Assembly (NCBI GenBank): GCA_017591395.1
Contig: WEDG01000342.1
Location: 113,256-177,255 of the forward strand
Origin: Schistocephalus solidus
Lineage: Eukaryota; Platyhelminthes; Cestoda; Diphyllobothriidea; Diphyllobothriidae
Reading direction: 5' to 3'
Length of the DNA stretch: 64,000 nt
How positions within the stretch are numbered: position 1 is the stretch's first letter; each line of letters opens with the position of its first letter. The translations under genes were made by a program, and so were the position numbers. Below are positions 24,961 to 36,345 of the stretch, in pieces. The notes below the pieces were generated by a model. The model saw only the letters and a list, made by a program, of their open reading frames with translations. It was not told where the DNA came from and did not search any database.

Positions 24961-25479
24961 AATATATGCGTTTACACCCTTAACCCCGTGTGATCGTGGG
25001 TTGTGCTGAGCGACCAGAAGGTGGCAAGATAACCAATAATGAAAAGACGACCAGCGCAAACACTCATCTGGAACTGAGATCTCCGATGGAAGTTCGACCA
25101 AATTGGTGGCTGATATGGTTAACCACCCAGTGAAGAAGTTGGGGGTGTATTTCGGTTCGGCTGTGGGATAGAGAGATGAGTTGTGACCTACGCCCTAAGT
25201 CCCTGCCAGGAAACCTTTCACTGAATCATTAGGGCCGATCCAACCTCCGGTCTGCTTTCCGCTGTTTGGACATCGGGCACAGGCGGATGATGGATGAGAG
25301 AGTGCGGCATATGCTGCGCGTGTCACCAGCACTGCGCCCAAACTGCAGTGCGGCACAAAGTGGACACCATCTGAGATGACGGTCGAATTGTCTGAACGCA
25401 AAAAACGCAGGAATCCTTTCTTGTATGGGCGTACGAAAATAGCCAACGCCACTGCGAGCGGGCACACCCCGTAATAACA

Positions 25480-25890
25480 TAACCAATAAAGACGAGGGAG
25501 ACGAGAATAGCCATTTCTGCCTGATTGGCCATCATCAGTGTAACAGTACCATTGAAGCACGGGCCCTGCGTTTTTTTCGGTTGCGATCGGGAATATGAAT
25601 TATGATAGTGGTGTTTACCGATCCGGTAAGGAACATACATTTGTGTCGTTGTGCCTTGGCGTTCACCTTAGAGACCTCGCAGGCAGTCGTATAGCGAATT
25701 GTAGTATGTTAATAAGGTCGAACCGACAAAGACAAGGGAGATTGGAATGGCCATTTCTAGCTGATTGGCCATCCTCAGCCAGCTAAAAACAACCCCAGGT
25801 GTTTCACCACCCGAGGATCGAACCCGCGACCTGTTGGCTAGAAGTCTGAAGTCCTAATCATTGAGCCACGGCCACTTTGTCCTGTCGGTT
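25480..25890 (-). mobile_element. tRNA-derived SINE copies (minus)
   Basis: Two bodies (near 25490-25560 and 25725-25800) each show the complement GACAAGGGAGAYTGGAATGG or a close variant. The second is followed by the B-box complement GAGGATCGAACCCGCGACC and the A-box complement ATTGAGCCACGG. The order implies head-to-tail units. Confidence 0.7.
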
Positions 25891-26418
25891 GCAACAAGGT
25901 ATATTAACAAAGGGCGCTCAGCGATCGCCCCCAAGGCATAACGCGGCGAGTGCGTCCCGTAACGCGATTGGTGGGCGACCTGTTACCCTGAAAGGTATTG
26001 AAAACGGTAACATGGTTAGACGGCAGGCGTCACAACGCCAAACTCCAGGTTGCTGCCTGAAGGATGTCTGAAATAGGTATGGCCTCTGTTGCCTCCGGTA
26101 CACTAACAACCAATATCAAACATATCTGGCGAAGCTGGTGACCTGAACTGTGGCGACGGGCGGGCTTTTGAAATTGAGCCGCCATCTTTTCTGCTCTCCA
26201 TTCGCATGTGAATCGTCTTCTATGTACGTCAATTGGTCTAGTTCACCCATTATATACTGCATTTAACCCTAGTTGTTTATTCGAACAACAAAGTGAGGTC
26301 ATCAGCGCACGACGCTGGCAACATTTTGAAGGAAGTCCAAATTGATCGATATTTTGAGGCGAATGGAGGACCTTTTTTGCTGAAAGTTTTGGAATTTAAC
26401 TTTCAAAATAAAGCATAG

Positions 26419-26419
<1 letters not shown>

Positions 26420-26468
<49 letters not shown>

Positions 26469-26469
26469 A
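26420..26469. repeat. (TC)n microsatellite
   Basis: A run of CT units with one TTTC interruption. Confidence 0.93.
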
Positions 26470-27940
26470 GACTCCGAATAGGTTAAAATATCTGCACCTT
26501 AATATGTGACGTGTTTTTTATTTCGTCATCGCTCCTTTTGATGAATACAGTGCTATCCACTGATGCGACGTTTGCGGGTTGATTATGGGGCCAGACAAGC
26601 GTCAGCACAATTACCCAGCATCGCAACTGCGAGAAGGCGGATTCTCAGACAGAGCAAAAAAAAACACAAAAACCTTGGTTCATATCCGCGGAACAACCAA
26701 CTTTGCTGAGAGTTTAAAAGGCCTGTCGTGAAGTGATAGAACATGGCCCGTAAACGTTTAAAAGGCTGGTCCATGCGAACGAGAGCAAGTGTCAAAGGTG
26801 CTAAGAAGCGAGTTCAATGCAGTGGAGACCGCAAGGCGCAATCTCAGAATGCAGGTGTTAGGTAACCGGCAGATGCAGGTGTTCTGTTCAGTGTATTCGA
26901 GGGCGTGAGAAGTGACTTCTCGAGGCCAGTAAACTGAGGTCAAATCCGTGAAATTTTCTGAATTGAGAAGAGCGGCAGGCAACGCCAGCGGACTACACGC
27001 TGTGCTGACCTCGCATCGGCCAACAGCGCATTCCTCATTCTGGGGAAGGGATCCGTGTCCTCATCGTCGGGGTGCCGTGGCGATCCTGCGATCGTCCCTG
27101 CAGCGCCCCACCCCCACCCCCCCCATTCCCCCCCCCCTATTCCTCCCTCCCAGACCAGCGTAGACTACGAAAAGGAGGTGATAGGGTCAGCAGCAGCCAA
27201 AGGCAGCATAAAATGAAAATTGCAGGCCTTATTGCCTGTGCTGCCACGGCACACCTGACCTCAGGGGGGTCGATGTGCAATTTCACGCGGCGGGAAGACA
27301 GAATGGCAGAGACGTGTAAAATCGTCTACACCAAAACATCGAATCCGTCGGGCGGCATTCAATGTGCGGCCAATCAGTGTCAACACGCGTTCTACTATGG
27401 AATCGAAGAGGGCAGAGTGACAGGCAGACGCTCGCATGATACGACCTACTCCCTCCCTCAGAGAAAGATTGGTGAAATCATACCTGCGGGCAATGAGCTG
27501 TCGTTATTAATTTCATCCGTTGAGTCGGCAGTATAGCATATATGAGGCAAAGTCATCACAAAAATGATGCGCCCGTGTGGAGAGGAAAGTTGGCTAGCTC
27601 GGGCATAGAGATGACTGTAGAGAAGAGGATGGATGCATGGTTTCCTTTAGGAGAGGCAATTTCGTGCGAAAAATAATCAGTGAATTAGCTGATGGTACCA
27701 CAATAGTCACCGTCGTGGTCAGCTGTCAGTTACCGAACTGAGACGAAAAACAGGTAGATAGCCTTGAAAAGACAACGATAACATCAAGCCGCGACGTGTG
27801 CCGAAGACAGCCGAAGTGTTGCCACTTTAGAACTGTGGCGGGTTAACTGGAATTTCGCCAACATGCAGTGTTAATAACCTTTCAACCTAATAGGAGTGCA
27901 AATGCGATTCCCAGGTGGTATGTTAAACGACGAAGAGGCG

Positions 27941-28069
27941 TTCACCGGGAGAGTTTTATTAGGCGTCTGACGTTTCGATCCAACAGGAACGAGTTTTCAG
28001 TCGCTGAAGAAGGGGAAGACGAAACAACTACCGGAAACGTCAGACACCTGATAAAGATCTCCCAATGAA
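27941..28069. repeat. Inverted pair of PLE end motifs
   Basis: Arms 27941-27976 and 28034-28069 are about 36 bp each, inverted and roughly three-quarters identical, both containing GTCTGACGTTTC or its complement. Between them the plus strand has CTGAAGAAGG...ACCGGAAACGTC, with CTGAAGA fitting CUGANGA. This looks like two PLE ends meeting tail to tail. Confidence 0.55.
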
Positions 28070-28229
28070 CGTCATTTATTCCTTTGACAAACATTCACAT
28101 ATTTGAAGGACGGTAACGTGGGATGACGAACTGGCGTTTTGTTTTGCATTCGGAGGCATGCTCGAAGGACCTATGGAGTCTCGCCCACATATGAAGTAGA
28201 ATATGACGATCTGGCAGTAGTTTGTCATC

Positions 28230-29020
28230 TCCTGAAATACGTTTTCAATTCGAAAAAAAAACTACTTCAATGTGGCGACTTTTGAACGAGCTTTTTTCTG
28301 GCCATCTGCAAAAAATATACTGCAAAAAAGGACTTAAGGCAGTATGAGTTCTTTTCATTGATTTTCAATGCGTTTATAAATTCAAATATATTTTATAGGA
28401 AACATTCGCGAAATTATGTCTTCTTCAAATTGCATACTTTAAAAAGGGTATATATATATATATAGGTTTTCAAAAAGTGTCTACCTGCAAGAGTTTTTAA
28501 AACCACAAAAAGTCTTTACTAAAGCCTTGATTCTGCTAACTTATTAAGGCTACTTATAAAGCATACAACATGGTCCACATTCACTGTAAAATCTTATGCA
28601 TCCTATACGACGTCTTCTACAGAGCGTCAAAAAGTGTTTGATTTCCTTAGGTGGAATATATACAGCATGTAGTTAGGAAACCTTGAATGCACGTGTAACG
28701 TCAGATCGGATCCAAAATTATTCAGCAATTGCAAAGTTTTTAAAACCGAAAGATAAGCTTGCCTCAAGAATAAAATTTGAAGAAGGCGTAATTTTCTACC
28801 AAAGAAGGCCAAGAACGAATATTTTCCGGTATGCTTTTTCATAAAAGATATTTGGATTTCTGAGGGAATTGACGATGAATGACAAACCCTGCACAGTATA
28901 TAAGAAGTAAGTTTTAGGAGCGTTTAGTTTTTGCAGGCTGCCAAAAAGAATCTCGGTCAAAAGTCGACATCTTAACGTGACTGAAATAACTTGGGGTTAG
29001 TCTGAATGATAATTGATATT
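28230..29020. repeat. AT-rich dispersed repeat, longest copy
   Basis: It contains TTTTGAACGAGCTTTTTTC, TTGATTTTCAATGCG, ACCGAAAGATAAGC, GACGATGAATGACAAACCC and GTCAAAAGTCGACATC. The corresponding parts of the 10.98-kb and 59.4-kb copies are diverged but in the same order. Confidence 0.62.
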
Positions 29021-29119
29021 CAAACCATATGTAAGTAGTTTAAATAGTCCAAAATGATGTAGTAAAGAGGTGGGAGAATTATCGCGAATTCAGGAGCTTC
29101 GCAGCACTTGTTTCCTGGT

Positions 29120-31435
29120 TTGGATCCCAAGAAGTTTGAGTGCCATAAAGGCCATAAAAAGAAGGCGCCATTACAGCCTGACTCTTAGTCCGCCAGCCAG
29201 CCAGCCACTCCACACAAACACACACATTGGGCTGACTGCGCGGTCCAATTCATCCCGTGAGTTGGTAACCTCCCAAGCCGGGGCGTTTAGCGCACTGGGC
29301 AAGATCGCAATGTGCGACCAAACTCAGGGAAAATAGGATATGTCGGTGCGTAAAATGGGACCAGTGGGATAAGGGGTTTTAGGGGTGGGAAGGTAGTGTG
29401 TTAAACAGTCCACTGAAAATCATCATAGAAAATGAACGCGTGTCGGCGAGGAGGGATAAGGTTGGACGCCTGCCAAAACACACCAACTGATGCGGCCAAA
29501 TAAGGCATCAGGCAGTGGCGCAGATCACGCTAGCTACTAATTATAGGACGCGTACATGGCACTGTTTCTAAGTCACAGTACTTAACACAGATACAGCTCT
29601 CTTAAACGCATTTATGACTCTGCAGAAAAAAAGAAGCCCACAATGTATGTTGCTCCCCACGCATACTAGGAAAAGGTGGGAATAGTTTCGTATATTGATA
29701 GACAAAGACTGTAATAAATATTCAATGAAAAAAAAAACACAGTAGACATATTCTGGTCTTCCCTGGTGCGCCAATGGATGCACGGGAATGCCTAAGCAGG
29801 GAGAAGGAGGGTGGAAGGCATTGCCTATTTATAGGTCAGAGCTAAAATAAGCGTTGACACAGAAAAACTGACTGCAAAGGAGACCCGCATTGGTGAATAT
29901 TAAAAATTATAAATGCTATATATAAAGCAGTAATTTAGGAAACGCATTCAACTAAGCGTTTACCAAGCCTAAATCCCCTAACCATTGCGTTCGCTAGGGT
30001 TAGCATTAGTCGGTAGGTTAGTAGGGTTACACATTATTCTGTTGCCCCGACACGTGCGCAGATTTCGAGATCCGATGGCATTACGTCACGCCCACCACTA
30101 GGCACGATGTCATTCCTAGCTGATCTGCCCCACTTACGGACACTTGAAGGGAGCAAAAATGAGGCAGGCTCGGTGAAATTTTTCATTACCACACTTAAAC
30201 TGATGCGTTTTGAAACTAATGTTGCCTCCTAATAGTCTACGACTGGAAAGTTGCCATTTGACCCGATAATACGGTCTTCCTACGGCTAGCTAAATATTTT
30301 GTCTTACCCTACGGACCCGGCAACTAATGCTAACTCTAACGAGCAAAAATAGATGGAGGGTTAGCATTGCATGTATTACACACCGACGTATCCTTTTTTC
30401 CTGAGTTGGGTCGCATATTGCGATGTTGACACGCACTGCGATAGCTTCAAGCACGCGAAATTGCTTGTAGTGGGGAAAATGTACAGAGACAGTCGGCCTC
30501 ACACTCAGTTCCCAGTTCCAAGCCCCAACCACCGTTCGAGCCGGTGCGTTGTCTAGTGCACCCAAGAGCACACACACACATTGCGAATGGAGCGGTGAAG
30601 AAGTCAAGTGGTCATCACCACCGCCGCTGCAGAAAGATTTGTCATCACCACATTTGTTGTGCCATAAAGGCCATATTAAGAAGGAGCCATAGCAGCCTGA
30701 CTCTCAGGCCGCCAGTCAGCCACACCACAGAAAACACACATTGGGCTGACCACGCGGTCCGAGTTATCCCATCAGTTGGCAACCTTCCAAGCCACGGCTT
30801 TTAGTGCACCGTGATAGTTTTAAGTGCGTCAGATTGTTTATAGTGAGAAAAATGCGCTGAACAGTTGACCTCACTCTGCCCCATTTTTACAATCAGACCA
30901 CCGTCCGAGCCGGTCAGTTGTCTGATGCGGGAGTTGGTGCGGTGGCTGTCGGGTCGACGTACCCATCTTCGCGCGCCACAGCACGACCTGGCCTCCATAA
31001 TGAACACACCAGGATGCACTAAATCAGGGGATATGGAGGAGTCATCGCCATTTGACTCACAGTCCACTGGTCAGCCACTCGACACACACAGCAAATACAC
31101 TGGGCCGACGGCATGAATTGATGTAATCGTCAGATTGACAGCCTTCCAAGCAACGATTTTTAGGAAACCATGATATTCATGGGTGTATGATGATGGTGAG
31201 GGTGTTGTCTATGTTTTGGTGCAGGAAATGTGCGCTGATATGGCTTAGCCTCCGGTGGTTTACCACAGGTTGTCGTGGAGGCACGTGTCCTAATAGGCCC
31301 ATGCGGTGTATGTAAATCTGCGGGAGCAGTGAGGGCAGCGGAGGCGGGCGCGGCGACTATATGTCGAAGCCTCAGGCACTGGTTCACCAGCCTCCGTGCG
31401 ATGGATTCACAGGTGACCGACCAGGCTGGGCAGGA
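29120..31435. repeat. Segmental duplication, copy 2 (with deletions)
   Basis: A direct-orientation copy of 2.7-5.7 kb, about 26 kb away. It lacks two internal segments of copy 1 and, at its right edge, about 35 bp between GGC and GGGCAGGAG. Copy 1 carries the intact dispersed repeat across 4490-4872, so copy 1 is the likelier ancestral arrangement. It lies in the host gene's 13-kb intron. Confidence 0.88.
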
Positions 31436-31635
31436 GCAGGTCCTCTAAGAACGCGAGTAAACGAAACTGCAGGACGAAACACACCACCACCACCCCCAAC
31501 ACCACCAGCACCATCATCATCCTCACCACAGTAGTCAGAAGAGCCAACAACTTGGCTAGATCACACATTCTGACGCGGAAGGCAGAAGAAAGTGAGCACG
31601 CGGGTTAAGAGTAAAAGAGGACATGGAACGCTTAC

Positions 31636-31918
31636 CCGTGCCATCCTTAACGAGGAGATCGTCAAACTTGTTAAGAAAGTGCAGCATGGCTGGTCGGTCG
31701 TCGAAGTCGTTGAAGTGGTTGTGAACCCAGAGCAGGACGTAACGTTTCACCCGAGAGCGCAGAGACCGATCACTGTGGTACCATTGCAGCAGGCGCGAGG
31801 TGATTGGCAGCGGCGAGTCCAGAAATGTGCGGTAGGTGAGCAGGAAATCCTCGGGATAGTTGGAGTCTGCCGGCGACATATCGGCCATTAGGTGCTCAAT
31901 CAATTTCTCCGGGGTGCC
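31636..31918 (-). CDS. RAPGEF2: RAPGEF2/PDZ-GEF-like gene, exon d (RasGEF N-terminal/REM domain)
   Basis: This 283-nt exon enters in phase 0 and leaves in phase 1. It encodes about 94 residues starting GTPEKLIEHLMADMSP, with YPEDFLLTYRTFLDSPL and WVHNHFNDFDDRPAMLHFL. 'EDFLLTYRTF' and 'W-NNHF-DF' are diagnostic of the RasGEF N-terminal (REM) domain, which stabilises the catalytic CDC25 domain. The join from exon c (VVVK to GTPEKL) matches 'VIKGTSERL' in the family. The acceptor is ATCCTCAG and the donor ACGG|GTAAGC. Copy 2 of the segmental duplication ends only about 200 bp past this exon's 3' end, inside the following 13-kb intron. Confidence 0.93.
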
Positions 31919-32344
31919 CTGAGGATGTTGAAAATAAAAACAGACAACTGTGCATAAGCACTCAAAAGAGAGGGTGGCAAAAATTCTACCTTTTAGTATT
32001 CTGCTGTTAAATTGATAACTTCAAAGCTTTCCGCATAACTGAACACGAGGATGAGGGTGGAGCAAACGGGGAAAAAGGTGATGCGTGGAAAGTGGGACCA
32101 CAAATTCAAACAAATGCGATGAATGCTGACGTGCGGCCACCGTTCCCTGACGAGAGCAGTATTTCCACCAAGAAAAACAACCAGCAGAGCAGCAAAATAG
32201 TCTTGGGGAGAGTTGCACCTGATCGTGAGCGACACCTTGCAAATACTGTGATATGCGCCAATAAGTTCACCACCAACGATTAAACCCAATATTTTTTTAC
32301 AAACAAAGCACACACACATTATATATATATATATATATGATAGT

Positions 32345-32615
32345 TTGTGGCTCACCGATCTGCTTAAGAAACATGCATACTTCGCTGTGCTCTGGAGCTC
32401 AGACTACAACCCTCACAGGCGGTCGCATAGCGACGTGTAGCATATGTTGATAAGGTGGAACCGACAAAGACAAGGGAGACCGGAATGACCATTTATGGCT
32501 TATTAGCCGCCATCAGGCAGTCATACGCAATCCCAAGTGTTGACCACCTGGGATTCGAACCTGCTACCTTTGTTTATTAAGTCGAACGCTCTACCCATGT
32601 TCCCTAACCAGATCA
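32345..32615 (-). mobile_element. tRNA-derived SINE next to hammerhead array B
   Basis: The plus strand shows CACCGATCTGCTTAAG (tail complement), GACAAAGACAAGGGAGACC, GGCTTATTAGCCGCCATCAG and the B-box complement GGATTCGAACC. It is bounded by (AT)n at both ends, as at array A. Confidence 0.72.
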
Positions 32616-32700
32616 TTGGGCCACATACCTTCATATATATATATATATATATATGACAAAGACGTTATACCGTACTTCCGACATAGATACTAGCTAAAAG

Positions 32701-32772
32701 CCCAGACACGTGTTTCGCCGATGTTTCTGCTGCTGTGTGACACAGCAACGAGGGGTTCGGCTCCTCAGTGGG
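32701..32772 (-). ncRNA. Type I hammerhead ribozyme 4 (array B)
   Basis: Read on the minus strand the order is CCCA, CTGAGGA (complement of 32762-32768), stem II GCCGA/TCGGC with the GCTGTG-TCA-CACAGC inner hairpin, GAA, AC-ACGT-GT, C17 (complement of 32705) and TGGG (complement of 32701-32704). Every core position is intact. It is the same sequence as ribozyme 1 in the opposite orientation, and on the coding strand of the RAPGEF-like gene. Confidence 0.9.
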
Positions 32773-33056
32773 TCCCCCAGCGTTCTCTATGCGGTTTCTG
32801 GTATATGGACTCCAGAGAATAATCGGGTAAATAATTTCTGAAATTATTAAGCGCAGGACATGGAGTCAGGTGCTTCGGACATGACTTTTTTTAGGGTCAG
32901 ACTCGAAATTTCAATGAACATTTGGGTCGAAGACAATCAACCACTGTGGAATAACCACGTAATGCCCATTCTACAAACAAGTAGTACTACAAGTAGTATG
33001 AATCTTATATGACAAAGACGTTATACCGTACTTCCGACATAGATACTGGCTAAAAG

Positions 33057-33127
33057 CCCAGACACGTGTTTCGCCGATGTTTCTGCTGCTGTGTGACACA
33101 GCAACGGGGGTTCGGCTCCTCAGTGGG
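33057..33127 (-). ncRNA. Type I hammerhead ribozyme 5 (array B)
   Basis: The core CTGAGGA (complement of 33117-33123), stems I and II, GAA and the AC-ACGT-GT stem III are intact. Compared with ribozyme 4 it has lost one base in the stem II distal loop (a run of C residues). It is on the sense strand of the host intron. Confidence 0.88.
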
Positions 33128-33168
33128 TCCCCAGCGTTCTCTATGCGGTTTCTGGTATATGGACTCCA

Positions 33169-33515
33169 TGTCCTGCGCTTAATAATTTCAGAAATTATTT
33201 ACCCGATTATTCTCTGGAGTCCATATACCAGAAACCGCGCGAGCGCTGAAGACTTTCACTGAAACCAACACTCGTGCTATCGTCACACAGCTACATGCGA
33301 AACTGCGCATGTCTATCTAATCTCCGGAAATAACTGTCTTTATATAAAATTCATACTCCTGATACTACTGTTTGTAGAATGAACATTAGTCGATATTCCA
33401 GTGGTGAGTCTTCGACAAAATTCGATGAAAATTCGAGTCTGACTAAAAGATCATGTCCAACACCTGACTTCATGTCATGCGCTTAATAATTCTCAGAAAT
33501 ATTACCAGATCTATA
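33169..33515 (+). repeat. Inverted and diverged pieces of the hammerhead repeat unit
   Basis: 33169-33238 repeats the unit's TCAGAAATTATTTACCCG to ATATACCAGAAACCG segment in plus orientation, opposite to array B next to it. About 33345-33515 is a more diverged plus-strand unit piece (TTCATACT, GTTTGTAGAATG, TTCGACAAAATTCG, CTGACTTCATGTCATGCGC). The intervening 33240-33340 has a CTGAAGA and a GAAAC...GTC but no matching stems, so no ribozyme is called there. Confidence 0.6.
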
Positions 33516-33559
33516 TCTATATATATATATATTGATATAAACCTACAAGAAAACGAGTC

Positions 33560-33970
33560 AGTAGCTCCATGGTTAGAGCGTTGGACTTCTTATGAACAGG
33601 TCGCGGGTCCGACCGTCGGGTAGTGCACAACCTGGGGTTGGGTATGGCAGCCTGACAACGGCTTATAAGCCAGAAATAGTCATTACAGTCTCCGTTGTCT
33701 TTGTCGGTAATGTCAATCAGCTATATAAATAGCCACTCTGTGGCTGCTGGCTGGGCTCCAGAGTGAGTTCCAAGGCACACCGGGACGACTGAATCCTGTA
33801 ACCTATCGGAGAGCGCCCATTTAACATGGTTAATATTCCAGATCGAAACCAATAAGACAACAAGCTCATGGCGCAGTGGGTAGAGCGTTAAACTTCTAAC
33901 CAACAGGTCGCGAGTTCGAGCCTCGGATGTCGCAGCACACGGGGTTGGTATGACTGGCTGATCACTGGCT
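33560..33970 (+). mobile_element. tRNA-derived SINE, one full unit followed by a second head
   Basis: The head CAGTAGCTCCATGGTTAGAG with a GTCGCGGGTCCGACC B-box region starts near 33560. The body GGCTTATAAGCCAGAAATAG and tail run to CAGATCGAAACC at about 33852. A second head, CATGGCGCAGTGGGTAGAG with GTCGCGAGTTCGAGCC, begins at about 33866 and stops at the PLE fragment near 33965. Confidence 0.78.
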
Positions 33971-33994
33971 GTCGCTCGTATCTTACAACCACTG

Positions 33995-34216
33995 TTGGCT
34001 GTAAAAAGACGAGACAACCTGTCTCAAGTTGCCATACATACATTAGAAACTGGGCACAAATTTGCATGGAACAAAACGCGCATTTTTGGCTTCTGCCCAT
34101 CGAAGAGAGGCCGGGAATTCTTGGATGCCATTCATTCTGATGACTCGTGCATTAATCGGCACATCGAATTGGATGCCGTGTACAACAATTGCAAGGAAAA
34201 GTGGAAAAGGCAGTAG
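33995..34216 (+). pseudogene. Second Penelope-like endonuclease tail (fragment, different family)
   Basis: This short open frame of 73 residues includes AIHTLETGHKFAWNKTRIF, then REFLDAIHSDDSCINRHIEL. It aligns in pattern with the 3' part of the PLE endonuclease at 13.3 kb (HAVDCDHRFNW, REFLEAWHSG, IHRHVDLDAHY) but with different residues, so it is a distinct PLE family. The GIY-YIG motif itself is lost at the 5' truncation, which abuts a SINE at about 33965. A hammerhead-like motif and an AATAAAG follow at 34332-34376. Confidence 0.75.
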
Positions 34217-34331
34217 CCAATCCGAATGAGATATCCCGCCAAAATGACAGCTATTGGCAGGACTGATTCAGAAATATCGATTTTCCGGCACGTTTTAAAT
34301 TTTAACTATTTTTTGCGCAATCACCACAAGT

Positions 34332-34376
34332 TTGACGACGACCTGGGGAACCAGCTTCGAAAATGTACCTAATAAA
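34332..34376 (+). ncRNA. Degenerate hammerhead-like motif after the second PLE fragment
   Basis: TTGACGA is followed by a CTGG...CCAG hairpin, then TTCGAAAATGTACC and AATAAAG. The layout is that of a PLE terminal hammerhead with a first-position C to T change. It is probably inactive. Confidence 0.35.
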
Positions 34377-34581
34377 GTTACTTATTGTTTCCAAAAGAAC
34401 TTCTTTACTTAGATTTATATAAGAAGAGGAAGAATGATATAGAGATAAAGGGGAAAAAGGATGTCAGCAGATTGGTATTTGGTTCTATGCACTTATGTAT
34501 AGAGTTTTTAAAATATCGCAATTGTCGGCAAATACAGCCTCTGTAGGCATCAAAAATCACTGGAGAGAAAGCAGTATTCAC

Positions 34582-34914
34582 CTTAACAACAACACGAGCA
34601 CCCGTGGCAGTAGCAGCAGCGGCAACAGTAGTGGTCTTGGTTTCGGTGGGCAGGTGGGCCTGACTGAGCGAACTTGTGTCAGTGTTCTCGTAGACGAGCA
34701 CCACGCGACCGCCTTCACCTACCTCAGGAATCTCCGCTTGACCCTCCACCCGCGCCATGATCTCCACGTAGTCAGCTTGTGCCACACATACAAACTGACA
34801 GTCCTCCGTGACTGTGATCATCTGGCCGCGATGGTACTGGGTTTCAGGGCTGGGTCGTACTCCCAGACTGTCACCACTGGTTAGCTCACGAATAGTGCCG
34901 TCAGGATCCGCTAC
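34582..34914 (-). CDS. RAPGEF2: RAPGEF2/PDZ-GEF-like gene, exon c (cNMP-binding-like domain, end, and linker)
   Basis: This 333-nt exon is phase 0 at both ends and encodes 111 residues. It starts VADPDGTIRELTSGDSLGV, passes through EDCQFVCVAQADYVEI and ends near GARVVVK. The 'DDCQFVCIAQQDY' strand is a strong PDZ-GEF signature at the end of the cyclic-nucleotide-binding-like domain. The segment GDSLGVRPS sits where a true cAMP-binding site would carry its phosphate-binding cassette, and the canonical Arg-Ala-Ala pattern is absent, as in vertebrate RAPGEF2. A Thr/Ala-rich linker near the end (TETKTTTVAAAATATG) looks lineage-specific. The acceptor is TTTCTAG and the donor AAG|GTGAAT. Confidence 0.9.
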
Positions 34915-36345
34915 CTAGAAATGAGGCACGCAACAAAGTTACGTTAACACACGAAAAAGGCAATACTGGATATTTTTTTTAGATTTCATCAATCTCAGTG
35001 CCAACCTAGAGACAGGAACTTATCATCCTTGCCCGGCAGTATCCACTCTAAGAAGTCCATGCGATCGCTAGGTCAAGAACTTTATTCATCTGACATTTTA
35101 GATTCTTGCTCGAAATGATCGTCATCAGAGAGGGAGATAGATAGATAGATAGAGAGAATCAGGTAGGGGCTGAAGTCGCTATGTTACCTTATCAGGGATG
35201 GTTGCAATCCAGTTCAAATTGCTAGGTGGCCGGCATTCGTGTCTATAATGGCTGAGACCTCATCAGTCGTTTTGAATGTTGTGCCGAGCTTTCAAACTCC
35301 TTCATTCAAAATTGTCTTGACTGGCAGAGTATGCCAATGCGAAGTGCGTTGGGCTGCTTACAAAACATCGACAGGAGATAGAGAGCGCCCCGACTAAGGA
35401 TGGTTTGTTTAGTGGGCACTGCAGTGGAAATGTTAGAGGGTTTAGCCTGGCTAAACTTATATCGACCGAGATCGGGAAGATTCGGTTAATGGATGTGCGC
35501 CAATGTGCCCCAAGTGCAAGCTAGAAACACGGCCGACGAATGAACATGTGGCCAAAATCAGGGAAAGAACAGCAAGGACCCCTGTAAAACGAGAATGGTG
35601 GTAATCGAGGTTTTATTGGCAGGGCTAAAGAAAACGGTGGACAGTGTACTCAAGGTAGAAGAAGCAGCAAAAAATATTCATGTAAATAATTATCTTTCTT
35701 CGATACACCAACGGCAAGTAAAAATCGACCACCTAGTTTAAAAAATACGCAAATGACTGATCGGCCTAATAACAGACGGCTTAGACTAAAACCACAAGCA
35801 TAATCCCGATCTTATAACTAAGCTACCCTCAAACATTTTACCCTGAGTTAACGTCCTAAACCCTCGTTTCTAACCCCTAATCCAATCAGTAACCATAAAT
35901 ATATTCCTTTATCCTAACCAGAAATACTCAACTTTAAACCCTAAGTCCCGTAGCCGTAAGCGTAAGTCAAATACATACCGGTCAGGGAAAGAGGGGGTGG
36001 GGCAGTGGAGAGCAGGTTACCTTGCCACATACTCTAAGAACCCAATTCGGCCAAACATCCTTTCATCACCGAAACAAGTATTAAATGTTGGCCTTGGAAC
36101 TGTGTACTGATAGCTATAGCAGGCTATAGGGAAGCTTTGTCAGCAATGGGCATCGTTGGCCCATACTCAGACGAACACCTGGGATCTGAACCCGAGTCAC
36201 ACGTTCTTCTACTTCCCTGCTGTAAGACCTAAGCATGTTACGCTCATATGACCTTAGAACATGCCAGGTAAGGATTACGTAGTCCCAATCTTTACCCTAA
36301 CCCTGCAGTGAACACTAACTCTAACCGTTCAGTTTTTTAATTACC

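Larger units (their letters stand above)
32655..33168 (-). repeat. Hammerhead array B: reverse-oriented ~356-bp ribozyme repeats, about 1.5 units
   Basis: This is the same repeat as array A, on the minus strand. Ribozymes lie at 32701-32772 and 33057-33127, 356 bp apart. The plus-strand text starts GACAAAGACGTTATACCG at 32655, right after a (TA)n tract, and again at 33011. At 33168 the repeat stops and a piece of the same unit continues in the opposite orientation (33169-33238), giving a fold-back around TATGGACTCCA. It lies in the host gene's intron, on the sense strand. Confidence 0.85.
31919..34581 (-). other. Intron c-d of the RAPGEF-like gene, carrying hammerhead array B
   Basis: This 2.66-kb intron is bounded by GTGAAT at its 5' end (34581) and ATCCTCAG at its 3' end (31919). 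From low to high coordinates it holds an (AT)n tract near 32319, a minus-strand SINE, a second (AT)n tract near 32633-32654, hammerhead array B, a diverged repeat unit, two plus-strand SINE copies and a Penelope fragment at 33995. Array B is on the same strand as the gene, so the pre-mRNA would contain two ribozymes. Confidence 0.75.

Noticed and set aside
27072..27536. 154-residue open frame, proline-rich at its start
   Set aside because: No recognisable domain, no splice or promoter context, and it starts in a C-rich low-complexity tract.
33240..33345. CTGAAGA followed by GAAAC...GTC, a possible sixth hammerhead
   Set aside because: No stem II pairs between the two boxes, and the flanks do not form stem I.
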